From: Paracentrotus lividus
Lineage: Eukaryota; Echinodermata; Echinoidea; Camarodonta; Echinidae
Assembly: GCA_940671915.1 (NCBI GenBank)
Contig: CALNVZ010003426.1
Span: 40,321,981 to 40,385,980, forward strand
DNA: 64,000 nucleotides
Direction of reading: 5' to 3'
The stretch's first letter is position 1. The number at the start of each line of letters is the position of its first letter. Shown here piece after piece: positions 1 through 12,082 of this stretch. The notes beneath the pieces were generated by a model. That model made no database searches. It saw nothing but the letters and a program-made list of their open reading frames with translations, and was not told the origin of the DNA. The position numbers were made by a program, and so were the translations under genes.

Positions 1-39
1 AGAGAGAGAGAGAGAGAGAGAGAGAAAGAGGAAAAGAGG
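1..39. repeat. GA microsatellite
   Basis: The window opens in an (AG)n run that decays into purine-rich sequence. The repeat probably continues upstream of the window. Nothing coding is seen between it and the next repeat near position 350. Confidence 0.9.
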
Positions 40-349
40 CATGCAAGGGCATTTAAAATTGCACAATGGTCATCATGGTCGTATTACAAGAAATGTCACT
101 CAATTTTACTATCTAAAGAGAAACACAGTCAGAAGTGACGCTAGCACGAGTCTACCATTTTGAATACAAGAAAGGGTCGGTATATTCAGCCAGATTTACC
201 GGAAAGATTTATCAAAATTTATTTAATTATTTGAAAGTGGGGGGTCACGATGGAAAAGGGATATTTTTTCTGTAAAAGGGGGCACTTGAGATCAGAGGCA
301 AAAGGAAAAATTTTCATTTAAATCTATACTTTTAATAATTTTAGTAATG

Positions 350-675
350 CTTTTTTTTAAGCAATGCGAGCCGACAATTTTGAGCTAATTTAGATAATTG
401 TGCATTAAATACCCTATGTAGTATCCGCGAACTGATTTTTTTAAAGTTGAAAATCTGAGTAAAATGGGCATGATATATACCCTATTTAGTATCCGCGAGC
501 GCGAAGCGCGAGCCGAAAATTTTGAGCTCAGATTTGGAGTTAATTGTGCATTTTTTAGCATCCACGAGAGAGAAGCAAGAGTTGAAAATGCTGAGCTAAA
601 AATGTGAGTTTATTGTGCATTATAAACCCTATTTAGTGTCCGCCAGAGCGAAGCGCGAGCCAAAAATGTGGGGTT
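350..675. repeat. Degenerate tandem repeat, unit about 110 bp
   Basis: Three to four diverged units share the order TAGTATCCGCGA, GCGAAGCGCGAGCC, AAAATTTTGAGCT and AATTGTGCATT. Unit spacing is about 100-120 bp. No open frame spans the units. A related but more decayed set of 'GCGAGCGCGAA..GCAAGCTGAAA' motifs occurs at 25690-26010, so this is a dispersed family rather than a single locus. Probably a fragment of a mobile-element interior; class unknown. Confidence 0.6.
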
Positions 676-2779
676 TTAAAAGACATATGGAGTAACATTG
701 GGCACTTTTTAGTATTAAAAATGCCCCTTTTCAAAACAGAAATTGTCCATGGGACTTTTCAAAACTTTGAAAGGCTTCCTTTTAGTATAAAAATTTTGGG
801 GTCACGAATGGCACTTTTAGGGTACTGCGCACTGTGCCCCCCCCCCCTGCCCCCTCCCCGGTTCCGCCGCCTCTGTATTTTATTTATCGATTTGTTTATC
901 TATTTTATTATATAAGTGGGGTTTCCCCTATTCATTCGGGGAAACTCTTTTTAAACTGAACGTCGTTTAAAATAAAGGAAAGAAAATAATTAAGCAAACG
1001 ACTTAAGTCTCAGGAATATTTGGTCAAAATTTGAATGTTTGGAAAGAACCGATGAGTAACCTTGAGAAAAGGTTGCTTATTTGGAGATGCAAGGGCAAGG
1101 ACTGACAGCGTTCATTTTTATTTATTTATCTATTTTTCATTCATTTTTTAAATGTGCAATCGTATACATTTAGGAAGCGATTAATGAAACTAAAAAACTT
1201 TAATTAGGTCTCAAGTATCATGCCAATCAATGTCATTTATCTATATTTCCTACCCGGTAACCATAACAACCCGGGGCCTTGAGAGATACAATTGTGAGGT
1301 ACGTAGGCCTAATACAATTTTGAAGTGAAAATGGACTCCCAATGGTTATAATTCATATGGCGTAGGCACGAGTTGATTTCTTGTGAAAACTTTCAAAAGT
1401 TACTAGCCTGTCAACATGTCAAGCTTTAAAGGAGCGAGGGATATAGTCATGAAAACTTCTGAGAAGATCAGGAACGGGATGTGGAAGACTTTTGCCCAAC
1501 CCCCTCCCCCAACATTACGCCCCTATAAAATGAAATACAAAAAAGATATTTCTGGTTGCATGAATAACCTCTACGTTTGGACGTTTCAAGGAGACAAATT
1601 GAAGGATCAAGGATGCACATCCCTATGATCATTATGACACCCGATTATCATTTGTGAGTCCAAATTTATCAGTTCGGAATATAAAACAAGTAGACTGAGC
1701 CCCATTAGATAGATTTTTACAATTTGCGCTTTTGTAAAATTAGATTGGCCAATTCTTTTTTCTTTCTTTTTTTTTTGTTTCGTTCTGTTTATGGTATTAA
1801 TGGGATCAGTTGCTCTGTTGCCTTTTCAAACTCAGTTATGTTATAGGTGGCGCTACCACGAAAAAACACTCGGTCAAATTGGGAGAAAACTATTTCTTTT
1901 CTCTCCGTCTTCAATCCCCATAAATTCCTCTTTCCCCTACTAGCTCTCCTTCTTATCCTCCCCTCCCTATTCTCTCTCCCCCCCTGCTCTCTCCCCCCCC
2001 CCCCCCACAACAACACACTCCTCTCTCTCTTCCTCCTGCATCTATTTCATTTTGTCTCTCTCCACTTCCGTTTTTCCCACACTGACAACGATATCTTTAG
2101 GATCAGTAATGTTGTCCAAAACACAATGAAAGAAAAATATATGTTCATATCATTTCATTTTTCGTTCTTTGCAGCAGTATGAAACATATATATATAATCC
2201 GTTGTATGTTACAAACGATATTTCATGCAGTAATTTCGACCTCGTCTTTATAAAAAAAAAAAAAACAATACACACAAATAACAAAAACTTATTTGAAAGC
2301 CTTGATGATTGCGAATTCACATATTACATGCAGGCAACATGCCAAAACAGTAATAAAGCATTTAAAAAAATCACTGTATATATTCATGTTAAATTTGCTT
2401 GAATATTCACTGTTACCAATATCAACTGTTAGTATTATAATTATAACATCTACATAATATTTGTTTCTAAATACATTATTTGATTAATCAATAACATAAA
2501 GAGTATCAGTGTAAGTGATTTTCAGATATTAATTATTGGCAGTAAAATTGTTTGGTATACAATTACGCTATGCTATAAAAAAAAATATTACATGGTACTT
2601 GGGTGTACATAAATTTTGCTACATTTGATTTATAGAAATATCATAACAATTTGTTCAAACTTTCAACAGAGTATAGACATGCTTTATTGTAACAATTATC
2701 AATTTGGCCCCTAAATATTATTGTAGGGGTAAAAAGCCTTGTTTATATTTTTTGGGTTACAGATGTACCACAAACACTA
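676..2779. other. Non-coding stretch, no gene seen
   Basis: Short open frames of up to about 110 codons occur here but none has a recognisable domain, splice context or balanced composition. Notable are a C-run at 837-847, pyrimidine-rich low complexity at about 1935-2045 including a long C-run near 1995, and AT-rich sequence from 2400 on. The longest frames come from the pyrimidine-rich tract and read as Leu/Pro/Ser-rich noise. Confidence 0.6.
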
Positions 2780-3763
2780 GGGGAGAGCGGGGTTATATGG
2801 AACATTTTTCACAAAAATGGCCGTAAAACAAAAGTGGATTTATTTCAAGAACCGATAAACAATCAGCTTGAGTGTATATCTGTATGCTACAAAGGTACCC
2901 CATAAAATTCTTAAACTTAGTGATGGTTCCGGAAAAAATCCATCTTCAACAAGACCATGTCAAGTGTTCCAACTAACCCCAGACACGGGGTTAGTTGGAA
3001 CAAGGTATGGGGTAAGTTGAAACATTGTGCATTATATCATATTAAATTATATTTAAAATACCTGCAACATTATTGCATGGGTTCAGCTAACTTGCTTAAT
3101 TGATTCCAATCAAAATATTAAAGATTCGTGTTCAATTTTTTTTTTTTAACTTCATGTTTTATTACACTTGATAGCATCCACTCACATATAGATATTCTGA
3201 AGTCCTTTGAAGTAGCATTCTGCAATATACTTTGTCAAAACCAAAATAAAATTTCCAATGTGCTCTAATATAGATGTATAGGAATATTTCGAAACACTTC
3301 ATTGAATTATATGATTTTTATTTCTTTATTCCGCTAAAACCTATTTACTTAGTACATGTTCCAACTAACCCCGTTCAAAATGTTCCAACTAACCCCAGAG
3401 GCCCATTTGGCATTTGTAAGCTTACAGCACAAAAGAGGGACAACAACATGCCATAAATTTAACATTGTTTTGTAGTATGGTATAACTGTTTGTTATAATA
3501 AAAAACTGGTCAACTTAATTTATGATCTTCTTTGAGATAATAAAACATTTGTAAAAATGACAAAATTTACTCAGACGTTGAAAAAACAAACATTGCTTTC
3601 TAACTTCACTAGGCTTGAAGCATGTGTGTTGTCTAAAATGTGGTGGAGGGCAGTTGCTAATATCAACAACCTATGGGTAGATTTGCATAAATATATTTAT
3701 AGACGTTCAAGAAAATTACAATGTTTCAACTAACCCCGTGTTCCAACTAACCCCACTCTCCCC
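2780..3763. mobile_element. 984-bp non-autonomous DNA transposon flanked by TA
   Basis: The left end reads GGGGAGAGCGGGGTTA and the right end, reverse-complemented, reads GGGGAGAGTGGGGTTAGTTG, followed in both arms by GGAACA. Subterminal copies of GGGGTTAGTTGGAAC recur in both orientations near 2990, 3360-3395 and 3725-3750. Both ends are flanked by TA, which looks like a TA target-site duplication. No transposase frame is present, so it would have to be mobilised in trans. The superfamily is not assigned; TA duplication fits Tc1/mariner and some others. Confidence 0.75.
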
Positions 3764-4232
3764 TATATTCCACATGTACATTTAATCTGCAAAGTTAATG
3801 ATCTTAAACTATGCATATTATTGTAAAGATTTCCATTTTTCTACACTTGAAATGGCAGTTACTATAAATTTGGAATGAAGTTCGAAAATCAGATAATGAC
3901 CTACATTTGTCAGTACACATCACTTTCTTACATTACAGAAAAAGAAAATTTTAACTTTGAATCTTTATCTTTTCTTGTTTTTTCCATCTGTTTTCGAGGT
4001 TATCAGTTTCATTGAAAAGATTACTAGTATTAGTTCCTTATTTTATACTTCACTGAAGTAATGATAGCTTCACAATAAATAAAATCACATGAACCTGAAA
4101 AGGAGTTTAAAACGAACTGGGTAATAATATATGACATACAGAAAAGGTCTTAGATTACAATGTATGTTTCTCACGTTGTAATCTTCAAAATGCATAACTA
4201 TTTCAGTTGAAGAACATCAAACAAATGTTTGT
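3764..4232. other. AT-rich non-coding spacer
   Basis: No open frame of interest, no repeat unit and no RNA gene is visible. Sequence is AT-rich and ends at the TTAA that flanks the next MITE. Confidence 0.5.
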
Positions 4233-4739
4233 TTAAAGGGAAAGTTCACCCTAGAAGTTTATTAGTTTAAAAAAAACGCAGAAAAATAAGAAAAAATATG
4301 AGTGAAAGTTTGAAGAAAATTGACCCAAAAATAGCAAAGTTATGAATATTCAAAGATTTAATTCTGTGACGTCACATGCGAGCAGCTCTCCTATGTGTTG
4401 TGATGTAAATTCCATATTATTTGTCCTTTTTTTTTCACGGTATTATATAAATTAATGGGTCAATTTGATAGAGGCATGTATATGAACATAGGTTTGATGA
4501 TATATCGACAGCACAGGTAAAATAATTAATATTCTTCTAAAAAAATGAAAATTTATGTAATTTACATTACATAACACATAGGAGAGCAGCTCGCACGTGA
4601 TGTCACAGAATCAAAATTTTAGAAATTCATAACTTCATTATTTTTTGGTCGATTTTCTTCAAACCTTCACTAATATTTTTCTTTTATTTTTCTGCATTCT
4701 TTAAAACCAAATTAAACCCAGGGTGAACTTTCCCTTTAA
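4233..4739. mobile_element. 507-bp TTAA-ended foldback MITE (family copy 1)
   Basis: Ends are inverted: TTTAAAGGGAAAGTTCACCC on the left and GGGTGAACTTTCCCTTTAA on the right, each carrying TTAA at the boundary. Internally the arms also pair: GAGCAGCTCTCCTATGTGTT near 4380 is the complement of the segment near 4575. A second copy lies at 50391-50894 and a partial one at about 61545-61696. No coding capacity. The TTAA boundary resembles a piggyBac-type target, which is inference only. Confidence 0.8.
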
Positions 4740-5273
4740 TAATTAAAAACGAAGACTGGATATTTTATATGCTCCATCCATACATTGATATAAAACGTTA
4801 TACAATATAAATTGCATACAAACATACATGTAGGTAAATGTTGTTCATTCCTATTATACCTAACTAAGATATGTCAATTTGTTGATAACGAGGCAGTTCT
4901 CCCAGACCTAATTTCCAACATGTGCACATGTGTCTTGTATCATATTAGAGGTCTTTTACATAACAAGGTTTAGTAGCTTGATACTGAACATCTTGATGGA
5001 GTCTATTTGAGGTCAATAGCAATGACCCTCCTACAACTTCATTTCACAAACTCACTTTATCACACAACATTATCATTAAGTGCATTGTCCTCTAAAGGTT
5101 TTAATAGTGATCCTTTCCTTCAATCGATAGTTCCAATTCAGGCCGCGGAGCGTTTTTTGAAAGTGGAAGGGCTAAAGACGAAAGGGAGGGGGGACTGACA
5201 GGGCTAAAAATCACAAAATTTTATTGCCATTTTGTACCACGTTTGCTGAAAAAAAAATGGGGGTGGGCAGAAG

Positions 5274-5304
<31 letters not shown>

Positions 5305-5790
5305 CTCGAAGCGCCCTGCAATTACGTTTAACAATTGGAAGTTACACAAAAATATTAATGAATGTTTTTAAAGTTTCTTTAGCAAAAAATATAATTTAAA
5401 TCTAGCAAAAAAATCAACCACATGCATTTTTTAGTCAATGGAATTAAGGCAAGAAAGTGTGCTTTTCTACGGAAAAAAAAATGAAAATAAAAATGTAAAA
5501 TGGTCGGTTATAATAAACAAAATGGGTGAACAAGCAATAATTATCCGTCCAGGAATGTTTTTCTTGTCCTTTAAATAAATGAAATAAATTGGCACATAAC
5601 ATTAAAAAAAAACAACACTTTACATGTAAGCTTCAGCTCTTGATACAAAAAATAATATTGCTGAACAAGTTACATACCACGGAGAGCAGCATCTAAATGA
5701 ACATAGGATTACATGTAGTTTATTTTCTTACAGGTTAAAATAGTATAGTATAGTATACAATGCATTGTTTGCCGTTTCCAAGATTTATAC
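4740..5790. other. Non-coding stretch with a 30-base C run
   Basis: No gene is seen. A homopolymer of about 30 C occupies 5274-5303, within a short GC-rich patch (5150-5320) of the 'GGGGGGTGGGCAGAAGCCCCC...CGCTCGAAGCGCCCTG' type that often forms a repeat boundary. The rest is AT-rich. Confidence 0.6.
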
Positions 5791-7310
5791 CCCCGTCACA
5801 ATGAGCTCGTTCCCACTATGTCCTTGCAAATTTTGTCGAACGGGCATAGTCTGTGTGTAAACTGAGTGGATGTAGTAAATACTTCTTACGATCTGTTTAC
5901 GAACTTTATGGACTAGCTCGGTCGGATTTTCAAAATAGTGTTTAAAAAAATCGGGAGCCCATCTCGTCCTAAAATTTAATGGGATGGCAACGTACCTGAA
6001 ACGAGATGGACCTACTGCAAACGAAATTGCCGTACTTCAATCGTTCTAAAGATGTGTTAGGACGTCTTACAAACAAGCATTTAATACAAATTATCAGCTT
6101 GAAGTTACGAAGACGCATGAGGTCTGGCAAAAACGAGCTAGGTTTTTATAGCACAAACTGGCGCGCATTTACGTTCAGCACGTTCTAGCCACGGATGATG
6201 ACGAAGTAAAAACGAGAAGAACTTTCTCAAGGCCGTTTGGTTGAGGTAAGAACGAGTGAGAACGGATTTTGACGGATTAAAAACGACCCAGAACTAGTTA
6301 TGTAGGGACGAAACGCATCGGAAACGAGTTGGAACTAAATAAGAACGGGTTGCAACTAACTGGGGACGGGTTTGGACTGTTTCAGACGGGCTCTACTTCG
6401 TGGAAACGGTCATTTTCACCCGATCTTAACTAGATACAAACGGACTGCAGACGAGGCAAAGACGAGATGGACTATTGAGGACTGTATACGAATGTTGTTT
6501 TGTCTTAATCCGGAAATAATTCGGTCAAATGTACACGTTCATTTCAGACCAATGGCCGTTTTTCATATTTTTTTTTAAGTTGTGAGATTTCTCTAATTGT
6601 AACAATTTATGGGTGGCAATTTGATCTGTTCGCTTATACTGCTATCACACTGAACGATTTCTTACCATGTTATTGAAATTATTGCAGAACGGGCTTAATC
6701 TATGTACATACGGAGTGGACGTACTTGAGACCTATTTCAATCTGCTTAGGACTTTATAGCACGGGCTTGGACAGCAAGACGTTTCAATTTTTAAACAAGA
6801 ACGGCATGTCATAATCCCCGTCACACTGAAGTAGTTCTCACTACGTTCTTGGTAGTTCTTGAACGGACTCACTCTGTTTACACACGGACTGAACGTAGTA
6901 CAGACCTTTTACAATCTAGAACAGACCGTTTACAATCTGTTTAAGAACTTGGCGAACGGGACCGAACGGAGAGAACAGAAAGGCAGTCCGATTTTTTCTT
7001 AACATGTTAAAAAAAATCAGACTGGCTTCCAGTCCTAAAATTAAACGTAGTGACAACGTTCCTTAAACGGGAAGGACTCACTTTGAACGAGAAAGACGTA
7101 CTATGAACATGGTACCTAACTTTTATCATGCTGCGCATGGACACTTTTATTGACGGTTTGGACGTAACGAGGACTATTTATGAACTGCCTAGTATCGTAT
7201 TCAAGAAATTATTTTTCAAAGTTATAAGTTCCAACCCGACCAAAGCCCGTCCAGCAATTTTTTAAAGAACGGGCAAGGACGTTATAGAACTACCTCAGTG
7301 TGACGGCCCC
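5791..7310. mobile_element. GTCACAC-ended DNA element, probably two diverged copies
   Basis: The left end CCCCGTCACAATGAG at 5791 and the right end, reverse-complemented GGGGCCGTCACACTGAG, at 7310 are inverted. An internal start, CCCCGTCACACTGAAGTAGT at 6816, pairs better with the right end, so 6816-7310 (about 495 bp) may be one complete unit next to a longer relative at 5791-6815. The interior is dominated by diverged GAACGGGC / ACGGACT words. Open frames of up to 68 codons have no recognisable domain. No transposase is seen. Confidence 0.6.
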
Positions 7311-7470
7311 TTTAGCTAAGACAAAGGCCCCCTGCCTCCATATGTTATTTTTGTCTTGAAAAAATTTAATTTCATGCCCCTCTTGCTAATTTCCTGAGGA
7401 CTGTGAAGCCATATGATTCTTGCAGGGAATATATTATTCACAAATACTCCCATTGTATCTGTCTGAATTG
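7311..7470. other. Putative 3' UTR of the BCL2L13 gene
   Basis: This lies directly downstream (minus strand) of the BCL2L13 stop codon. There is no AATAAA, but the common variant ATTAAA is present on the minus strand at 7365-7370, about 100 bases after the stop, and could direct polyadenylation. Confidence 0.35.
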
Positions 7471-10400
7471 CTACTTTTTCAAGAGAGCATAAGCCCCTAC
7501 TGCGGCAACAGCTGCAACGGTAGCAGTAGCTGCTGCTGCAGTCGCGATGATAGGCCCCGCCCCAAAACTTGCTGATCTTCTCCTTGGGGAATCGTCCAGG
7601 TCTTCGAGGGGACTTGACGTCTCTTGTGCCCTCTCAGACAGATACCTTCTCCTTGAACCAGGACTGATGTCTCTCAGGGTCTGAGTCGTTGATCCATCCA
7701 CAAGTAGTCCAGTAGGTCTTTGTACGGCGGACGCAACTGAATCCGATTCGTCCCTTACAGGCTGTCCTGACGTCCCACCCTCCATATCTAATTTGATGTT
7801 GGAGGCATCGTTTAAACCGGGCAACTGTGATTGGTCGGCTGGCCCAGAGCTCGCACCTGATTGGGTCTGCCTAGGAGAGAGGAAACCATCTTGGTCCGTG
7901 TAGAGGGGTGGAGTAGTGTGTGATGGTGACTGGGCTCCTTGAGGTGAAGGGTTCCTGGATGATATCTCAGACCATGTCTCGCTGTCTATCTTGTCTAAAT
8001 CAACGTTGGTTATGGCATCCTGTAAAAAAAATAATCCATAGCATATGAATTTAAGTTCATTTAACCAACTTCACTTATTTAAAGAGCATTTAACCAACTT
8101 CACTTATTTTCTTAAACTTTCTTCAAGCTGATACAGAAATAGTTTTTACAATCATATCCTGGGGTTTAACTTCTGCCAAACTTTAATGATAATGAGGCAA
8201 TTTTAACAACAAATTCAATTCCAGGGTGAATTCCCCTTCAAGCCTCAATACTCACCCATCCTCCTTGTTCTATAATAGATTGGGCTAGGTTTTCCTCAAT
8301 GTACTGTGCTGCAAAATCAGTGACTGCCGCTATACCCCTACTCCCTTGATCTATCGCTTTGACTGCCATCCGTCTGGTGAATTTCATCATTACTGCAACC
8401 TGAAAACAGCAAAATGATAGCATTGATCAAGATCACACACATTTTGTAAACCTCTTTTCTTACCACTAAGGGTATACAACCTTCAGAAATTACTTTTCTA
8501 GAGATGAATCATGACTGCAATGATATTCTCATGGTCAAATTGTGCATACCATATAATAACAAACAAATCAGTTTGTGTCTTGTACTGGACTGGTGTCATA
8601 AAGTTTCGCTGGAAGACTAAATAATCGGTGTTACTTGTCATTTATTGACTATTTGTCTTGGATAGTAATCTGATTGATTGAAAGACAAGACCTAGTTCTT
8701 GCATACCACTGAGAGGTGATATCAATTATTAGGAAACACATCCCATGACACTATTACCATGAGCTTATTGCCTTTTGGCAACTATAAGAACGAAAAGAAT
8801 GAAGGAAATTCTCTTCTTACATGGTACCATCCTGGAACAGTGTTTTTAACCATGCTTTTCATGCCCGCTTTGAAGATACCATAGTTCATAGACCCATCCC
8901 CATGGGCTAGGACCTGCTGGTAGGCTTGTTCCAATTCGTCATGATGGTGCATCATGATACAGTCTCCGATCTGGGCAATCCTCTCTGCGACGAGAGCCTC
9001 CCGACTGATGGCACACAGTACCCCTGCCGAGTCCATGCCATCCTGTACCATTTCTGGAAAGTGATTAGCGAAAACAATTTTATTTACATTTTTAATAAAA
9101 TATCCAATTAATTTAGATCCATAAAAAAAATCACACAAAGAACTACACATTACACACCTTCTCTAAATGTTCATATAAAAAATGACAGAGCTTAAAATGA
9201 AACATAAAATGAAATTTTAAGAGATAGGCTATTATGGTATGGCCACATACTGTTTAAGAAAAGGGGGGGTAGAACATGCAAAAATACATAAACTGAAACT
9301 AGTAATCTCTACGTCTTTGTAATGTTCATATACCGCCCCCGACTGAGAATGTATTAAAGTATTGCTAGAGGGTATTCATTTGTCTCGCAATCTACTATGG
9401 TCAACAAGGAAATTGTGATCACTCTCGAGCAAAGTGATCACTAGCTTACAAGTTCACGAGCTTTCGAGTGCCGCTGCAACTCTTTATCAAGTGACAAAAA
9501 TTTCGTCACTTGATAAAGAGTTGCAGCGGCACTCGAAAGCTCGTGAACTTGTAAGCTAGTGATCATTTTTGCGAGAGTGAATCACGAATTTCCTTGTTGA
9601 CCATAGTAGATTGCGAGACAAATGAATACCCTCTAGCAATTATTTCAATCCGCAATAATGAACTTATTTAGTCTTATTAAAGTATTCTTCAAATCAAAAT
9701 TTAAACCAGTAACAGATACATGTAATTGTTATAAGTTTTAAGCTATTTATGAGCTAAAAGTAATCATGTGGAGCATAAAAAAGAGAAATGCCATCATTGT
9801 GAAAATAAAATATATAACAACAATTACCATGATGAAAAAATTTTTCCTACTACATGTATAAGGCTTACAGCTGATTAAAAATTAAAAAGGTTCAACCCCC
9901 CCCCCCCCAAGAAAAAAGGATTTTGTAACAAAACATCTTGAATTTGCACTTCTCATATTCTGATAATAAAACAATATGGATACCTTGTTTGAACTGTGAT
10001 TCTAGTTCTGAGAGGACCACGGTCATCTTGGCTTTGGTCCCTTCATCAAGTGAAATATCCTTGCTCCTCTTCTTCTTGAAATTCGATCTTCGGGATCTGG
10101 GAGACTCAGCTAAAGCTGGAGACAGAAGAGTGATAATAAAAATTAATGTATGCTCTTATGAATATTACCACTCATATTTCTTGTCATCGTTTCTCTATTC
10201 TTTATCTCATTTTCTCTTTCAGTCTTTTCGTGGCAGAAGTGTAATAACACGAAGTTTGGATATATATACTTGTCTCTCTGTCTCTACGTCTCTATCAATA
10301 TCTGTCTCTCTTCATCCTTTCACTCTAGAACTTCTTTTGATGGTTTTTTAATTCCTACTGCATTTCAATCACTCTGTAGAAGAGGAAGATGATAATGGAA

Positions 10401-11558
10401 GTAAGTAAATATTACCTCATATACATTGAGTCTTACTTTTTAATTTTTGCAGTACAATGGGGGAAAATTGGATAGAAGAGAAGCATGTATCATGAATTGT
10501 ATACTGACGCAAGAAATATCTAAAGTTCGATTAATTCTTGAAATTGCAAATGAAATCAGTAAAACTGGTAAACTTACAAACTTTCAGAGAAGGCATTCTC
10601 GAGGTGAAATTAGGTGGTGATGCACCAAACTTGGAACTGGATGCTGATGAAGAATTAGACGAGACGGCATCGGTCACCAAATCGTCGGTCGGTAACGTAA
10701 ATCCCTCGAGGGTGTCCTCACCGACTGCATCCACCTGGAGCCCCTCATCTTGCGATAGCTGGAGAGGGACGTGGGAGGGATGATAAGGAGGAGAGCTTGG
10801 TCGAGGAGCGATTGCCGCTGCAGCGATTCGCCTGATCTGACGGAATTCTTCACTATCTCTGCTACTGCCACTGTCTATACTAGAGGGGGTATCTGTCACA
10901 TGGAATTTTAACAAACAAAAAATATATTTGGTCAATAAACATTTTTTGATGGTGTAAAGCATCTGTTTTTAATAAATAAGATAATAAATTATAATCTAAC
11001 TGAAAGCTTAAGTTACCCAGATATTGAATTGGTTTATATATAATATGCACATGGTAAATTTCAAAGAAATTCCAAGAACAAGAAAAGAATAAAGAACCCA
11101 GTAATAGTTGTTCAATTTCCATTTTGTAAGTGCTAAAATTCAAATTTACTCATACTTGTGAGCTAAAAAAGGACAAGATTGTTGGACCCGTATATGTAGT
11201 TATGTACATGTACTTTATAAAATAATTAGGAAAAAAAGAGAATACTGTAGGTAGTTTTAGTTCATGTATGTAGTAAACCATCCAGTTCATGTACATATAG
11301 TTAACCATCAACATTTTGCATCCAATGGAGAAAAAAAAATTCTAACTACAAGGCACATGCCAACTCCGACTAACCTCTTGAGCTGGATTGACTTCCCAAT
11401 CCGAAGCTCATTGCCTCATCATCATCAAGCCTATCATCACTCTCTCCTTCAGACTCATCCCCGATCTCCTCAAACTTAGGCAGGATACCAAGGTAGTTGA
11501 GGACGACAAACTTGGTCTCATACTTGAACTCCTGGGGTGTCTCCGGAGGGCTTGCCAT
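7471..11558 (-). CDS. BCL2L13: Bcl-2-like protein 13 (Bcl-rambo), six coding exons
   Basis: Coding exons on the minus strand, in order, are 11558-11375, 10892-10578, 10115-9984, 9053-8821, 8399-8256 and 8019-7471. All introns are GT..AG, phases match, and the 1557 nt give 518 residues plus TAG. The N-terminus (MASPPETPQEFKYETKFVVL, continuing into NYLGILP) matches the BH4-like start of animal BCL2L13. After a Ser/Asp/Glu-rich linker (about 35-200), residues 212-336 form the Bcl-2-like core, including VPGWYH (BH1 region) and YIEENLAQSIIEQGGW (BH2 region). Exon 6 carries TWSEI at 351-355, where vertebrates have an LC3-interacting motif, and ends in an Ala-rich membrane anchor (about 490-515) plus LLKK. 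The family sits in the outer mitochondrial membrane and acts in mitophagy, fission and apoptosis. The tail anchor and WSEI are seen; mitophagy function here is inferred. An AG just before the start codon suggests a spliced 5' UTR. Confidence 0.92.
9361..9640. repeat. 280-bp near-perfect palindrome in a BCL2L13 intron
   Basis: The two arms, about 135 bp each, run from ATTGCTAGAGGGTATTCATT to its exact complement. They meet at GTGACAAAAATTTCGTCAC. Arm differences are confined to a few bases around the CTCTCGAGC / GCGAGAG segment. It lies in the 930-bp intron between exons 3 and 4. No coding capacity. Most likely a foldback-type MITE; a clear target duplication is not seen because the ends themselves are palindromic. 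Confidence 0.85.
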
Positions 11559-12082
11559 GCCTGATCTAATGTCATGAAAGAAGAGGTACAAAGATGAAGC
11601 AGTAATAATTTGAAAATACCAATTCTTTAATAATTAAAGTTTAAAATTATAAGGTTAACATCATGCACGAGTAGATTTAAGCCTGTTACTGATGTACGTT
11701 CAAGTACAGGGTACCATGTACCACTCACAACACAATGTCAATACGTTAGTACAATTGAAAAAAAAAATCATGATTTTGCTCCTGTGGTGGTCAGTATAAT
11801 TGTCTCTGCCTCTGGCTCTGTTAGTGCGAATATGTCACTGCACTCTGTAGTCAAAGAAAACTTTCAGTTTCATTTAGATCAAGGAACTAGGAAGTCTAGA
11901 GTAGAGCCCGAAATTTGACCGCTGCTATGATTCGATAGGTTTAGGATAATTATTCAAAGTAAGACCTCCAACACACTCAAATCAACTCATATCACACGCA
12001 CACATCATCACTGAGGACAGCCAAAACAACAAAAAAAAAATCATTAAAAAAAAGAAACATTCTAAAATTTAACTTTTTTTTT
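11559..12082. other. Upstream of BCL2L13 coding exon 1
   Basis: The minus-strand sequence just before the BCL2L13 start codon has an AG at 11562-11561 preceded by a pyrimidine-rich stretch, consistent with the 3' splice site of a 5'-UTR intron. The rest shows no gene. Confidence 0.4.

Noticed and set aside
721-915. 64-codon frame at the left end
   Set aside because: Crosses a C run and ends in AT-rich sequence; no support.
1847-2182. 111-codon plus-strand frame with Leu/Pro/Phe-rich sequence
   Set aside because: Driven by a pyrimidine-rich tract with C runs; no domain, no splice evidence.
8926-9111. Plus-strand 61-codon frame
   Set aside because: Antisense shadow of BCL2L13 coding exon 4.
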